This document shows, piece by piece, positions 33,492 through 33,535 of a stretch of DNA of 33,535 nt (its first letter is position 1; every line of letters starts with the position of its first letter). A model generated the notes under the pieces. The model worked only from the letters and a program-made list of their open reading frames with translations, ran no database searches and had not been told where the DNA came from. Source of the DNA: Prevotella sp. (lineage in GTDB: Bacteria; Bacteroidota; Bacteroidia; Bacteroidales; Bacteroidaceae); the NCBI GenBank assembly GCA_017389705.1, contig JAFPEE010000006.1, positions 1 through 33,535 of the forward strand, read 5' to 3'. Made by a program: the position numbers and the translations under genes.

Positions 33492-33535
33492 ATGGCAAAA
33501 GACAAGACTATGTACGTCTGCGAGAATTGCGGACA
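33492..33535 (+). CDS. radA: DNA repair protein RadA (first 14 codons only)
   Basis: The visible start reads MAKDKTMYVCENCG. The opening 'MAK-K-YVC-NCG' with its first zinc-finger Cys pair (Cys10, Cys13) is the characteristic N-terminus of RadA/Sms, which processes recombination intermediates as a RecA-like ATPase. Only the first 44 bases are in the window, so the domain structure is inferred from this signature alone. Confidence 0.75.
   Translation, partial: MAKDKTMYVCENCG

Overview
The window looks like a chromosomal segment of a Bacteroidota bacterium, most likely Prevotella/Segatella-like. The grounds are several promoters of the form TTTG-N18-20-TAnnTTTG, two SusC/SusD pairs, a BACON-type GH5 lipoprotein, a 'GVLYNLAGQKV' C-terminal tail, a one-piece propeller/AraC regulator, and a GC content near 50% with AT-rich intergenic DNA. 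The species assignment is inference.

Layout: 1-442 (-) is the start of an AAA-ATPase-like/PD-(D/E)XK family gene. 443-1074 is non-coding, with a composite repeat element (A) and a terminator. 8197-1075 (-) is a three-gene set: a SusC transporter with a C-terminal OmpA-like domain, a SusD, and a surface lipoprotein made of two nearly identical modules. 8198-8700 is a divergent control region that includes a possible 20-codon leader ORF. 8701-16997 (+) is a second set: SusC, SusD, an IPT/SGBP glycan-binding lipoprotein and a BACON-GH5_4 endoglucanase. A convergent GH5_7 mannanase lipoprotein (18368-17076, -) shares a bidirectional terminator with it. Together these fit a small locus for beta-1,4-linked plant glycans (glucan, xyloglucan or glucomannan). 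18369-18992 is non-coding and holds a second composite repeat element (B). A secreted beta-sandwich protein follows (19949-18993, -), then a BadF/NAGK-type kinase (20970-20065, -).

21067-33535 is mostly envelope housekeeping: an MscS-type channel (+), then kdsA-kdsD-regulator-PLD as a tight run (+). kdsA and kdsD catalyse consecutive KDO steps. Next come a substrate-binding-like lipoprotein and a TPR protein (both -), and the first 44 bases of radA (+).

The three most unusual items are these. (1) The 1255-residue propeller regulator downstream of kdsD keeps its sensor, transmembrane and AraC parts, but the histidine of the HK core is Asp, the ATPase domain is absent, and the receiver phospho-Asp is Lys. 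(2) A SusC carries a periplasmic coiled coil plus OmpA-like peptidoglycan-binding domain. (3) Two intergenic regions 18 kb apart share one architecture: long inverted repeats built from 9-bp 'AGTG' units, next to or around a 22-bp-period tandem array with core CCGAGAAA.
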